The position numbers and the translations under genes are program-made. 15,564 nt of DNA from Lachnospiraceae bacterium UBA3282 (lineage in GTDB: Bacteria > Bacillota > Clostridia > Lachnospirales > Lachnospiraceae): assembly GCA_002361735.1 (NCBI GenBank), contig DETS01000124.1, positions 1 to 15,564 of the forward strand. Reading direction: 5' to 3'. The first letter of the stretch is position 1, and each line of letters begins with the position of its first letter. Below the pieces are notes generated by a model. The model was not told the origin of the DNA, did no database searches, and saw nothing but the letters and a program-made list of their open reading frames with translations. Shown here piece after piece: positions 14,845 through 15,564 of this stretch.

Positions 14845-15171
14845 TTGCGATTTCGATTGGAAAATGATATGTTTGATCTACAAGTCTGTGCGTCGGTGAT
14901 TATGACGAATCAAAGGAATTTTAACATATTTGAGCATAAATTGTGGGAATCAATATTACGAGGGAAAAACGCCATAATAGTTAACATAACTTATGATGAC
15001 AAAAAGTAATGTTGTTCTTATACGGCGGAAGCGTTTATTGATTGGTTCAATCAGTTTCTTGGAAAGGAGGAAAAAGCGGCGATCATAGCTGTTTCCTCGG
15101 AGCAGATTGATGATACGTTTCTAATCTTGTAAACCACATGTTATCTTCTGAGATGTTTCTCGTTTTGCAGG
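14845..15171. other. AT-rich tail after the spoIIA operon
   Basis: No intact gene of normal size is visible here. The stretch contains one plus-strand reading frame broken by a TAA (listed separately), no clear promoter or ribosome binding site, and base composition more AT-rich than the core genes to the left. It looks like decayed or accessory sequence next to the conserved sporulation operon. Confidence 0.5.
14869..15132 (+). pseudogene. Interrupted reading frame, probable gene remnant
   Basis: One frame runs from ATG 14869 to TAA 15130-15132 with a single internal TAA at 15007-15009. Before the stop it reads protein-like text (FNIFEHKLWESILRGKNAII, then VNITYDD). After it the text is again protein-like (AEAFIDWFNQFLGKEEKAA, then IIAVSSEQIDDTF). 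Both halves have balanced, amphipathic composition, which suggests a once-continuous coding region. There is no good ribosome binding site. The family is not recognised, and the true start and end of the original gene are unclear. Confidence 0.4.
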
Positions 15172-15306
15172 TCAGCTTTTTGTTAAAACGGCCCATATTT
15201 GACCAATGTATTTTTTCACCATGAGAAACTCGAAATAACGGGAATGGTCTAAAAGATGATTCTTGATCACGTTTTCTATTTCGTTTCGCATATACGTAGA
15301 TTGCAT
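15172..15306 (-). CDS. Small hypothetical protein (44 aa)
   Basis: A 44-codon minus-strand frame starts at ATG 15306, with a weak AGGA (15320-15317) 10 bases upstream, and ends with TGA at 15174-15172. The product is basic and aromatic, with an amphipathic start (RNEIENVIKNHLLDHSRYF) and a short hydrophobic end (KKYIGQIWAVLTKS). I do not recognise it. It may be a genuine small protein or the truncated N-terminus of a longer one, since the sequence ends abruptly. It lies downstream of a strong hairpin and of a membrane-protein gene on the same strand. Confidence 0.4.
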   Translation of the reverse strand: MQSTYMRNEIENVIKNHLLDHSRYFEFLMVKKYIGQIWAVLTKS

Positions 15307-15343
15307 GACTTATCAGTCCTGTCTCTTTTTTCTTTATAAAGGA

Positions 15344-15373
15344 GCGGAGTGTGCGCTATTTCGCACACTCCGC
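15344..15373 (-). terminator. Perfect 12-bp hairpin after the right-edge gene
   Basis: GCGGAGTGTGCG (15344-15355) and CGCACACTCCGC (15362-15373) form a perfect GC-rich 12-bp stem with a 6-base loop. It lies 27 bases beyond the stop of the minus-strand gene at the right edge. On that strand it is followed by TCCTTTAT, a weak U-tract. A terminator is the simplest reading. Confidence 0.6.
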
Positions 15374-15400
15374 CTACTGATGCTGCTTTCTGAAACAAAG

Positions 15401-15564
15401 TCAGACTGTGTTGTTTCCTTTTTGGAAATATTCTTTCAATAACTTTTGACGATAATCGCTGTCGGAATGCTCATGTACGGTAAAGAAGCAAGTAACCGAA
15501 AACAAGAGATAGACCGCCAGAACCACACTATTCCGAACCGAAGAAACCAAAGACCAAAAGACAA
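15401..15564 (-). CDS. C-terminus of an unidentified membrane protein, cut by the window edge
   Basis: An open minus-strand frame enters from the right edge and ends at TGA 15403-15401. The 53 visible residues hold one hydrophobic helix (NSVVLAVYLLFSVTCFFTV) and then a short charged tail (HEHSDSDYRQKLLKEYFQKG). No start codon is in the window, so it is the end of a longer gene. The sequence looks like real coding DNA because of its clear helix-plus-tail pattern and the hairpin just downstream. The family cannot be told from this part. Confidence 0.55.
   Translation of the reverse strand, partial: VFWSLVSSVRNSVVLAVYLLFSVTCFFTVHEHSDSDYRQKLLKEYFQKGNNTV

Overview
The window looks like chromosome from a spore-forming member of the Clostridia, most likely Lachnospiraceae. 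This is inferred from strong AAAGGAGG-type ribosome binding sites, TTGACA-N17-TATAGT promoters, a T-box leader on valS, a DUF342 (FapA-like) protein, a spoIIAA-spoIIAB-sigF operon, and moderate GC in genes against AT-rich spacers. I see no CRISPR array, rRNA, tRNA or intact insertion sequence.

Left part (1-5374). A minus-strand azlC, with only the first codons of azlD at the edge, is followed by about 740 bases of AT-rich spacer holding one small minus-strand ORF and two hairpins. A four-gene plus-strand envelope cassette follows: a PadR repressor, a HAAS/DUF1700 membrane protein, a membrane-anchored DUF4097 beta-solenoid protein and a PspC-domain protein, behind a consensus promoter rich in repeated AATATTATA-type sites. 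Its last gene overlaps the end of a convergent ECF-transporter S-component gene. A complete yefM-yoeB type toxin-antitoxin pair with TGTACA-type operator sequence comes next.

Middle (5375-11660). A valine T-box leader, in which I read the specifier codon as GUG and the acceptor-pairing bases as UGGU, controls valS. Then come a DUF342/FapA-like gene, folC and a 48-codon gene overlapping the end of folC. No terminator is evident between valS and folC, so part of this may be one long transcript.

Right part (11661-14777). A membrane protein with an N-terminal zinc ribbon, TPRs, a coiled coil and C-terminal TPRs precedes a clear rho-independent terminator. The spoIIA operon (anti-anti-sigma factor, anti-sigma kinase, sigma-F) follows; this is the forespore-specific switch of sporulation. 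After sigF a 14-bp stem begins an AT-rich tail (14778-15564). It holds a plus-strand reading frame interrupted by one TAA, a 44-codon minus-strand ORF, a 12-bp hairpin and the C-terminus of a membrane protein running off the right edge.

Nothing here is provably a new system. The least explained parts are the PadR-HAAS-DUF4097-PspC cassette with its repeated operator, the zinc-ribbon/TPR membrane protein with its 48-codon upstream neighbour, and the decayed or accessory tail after sigF.
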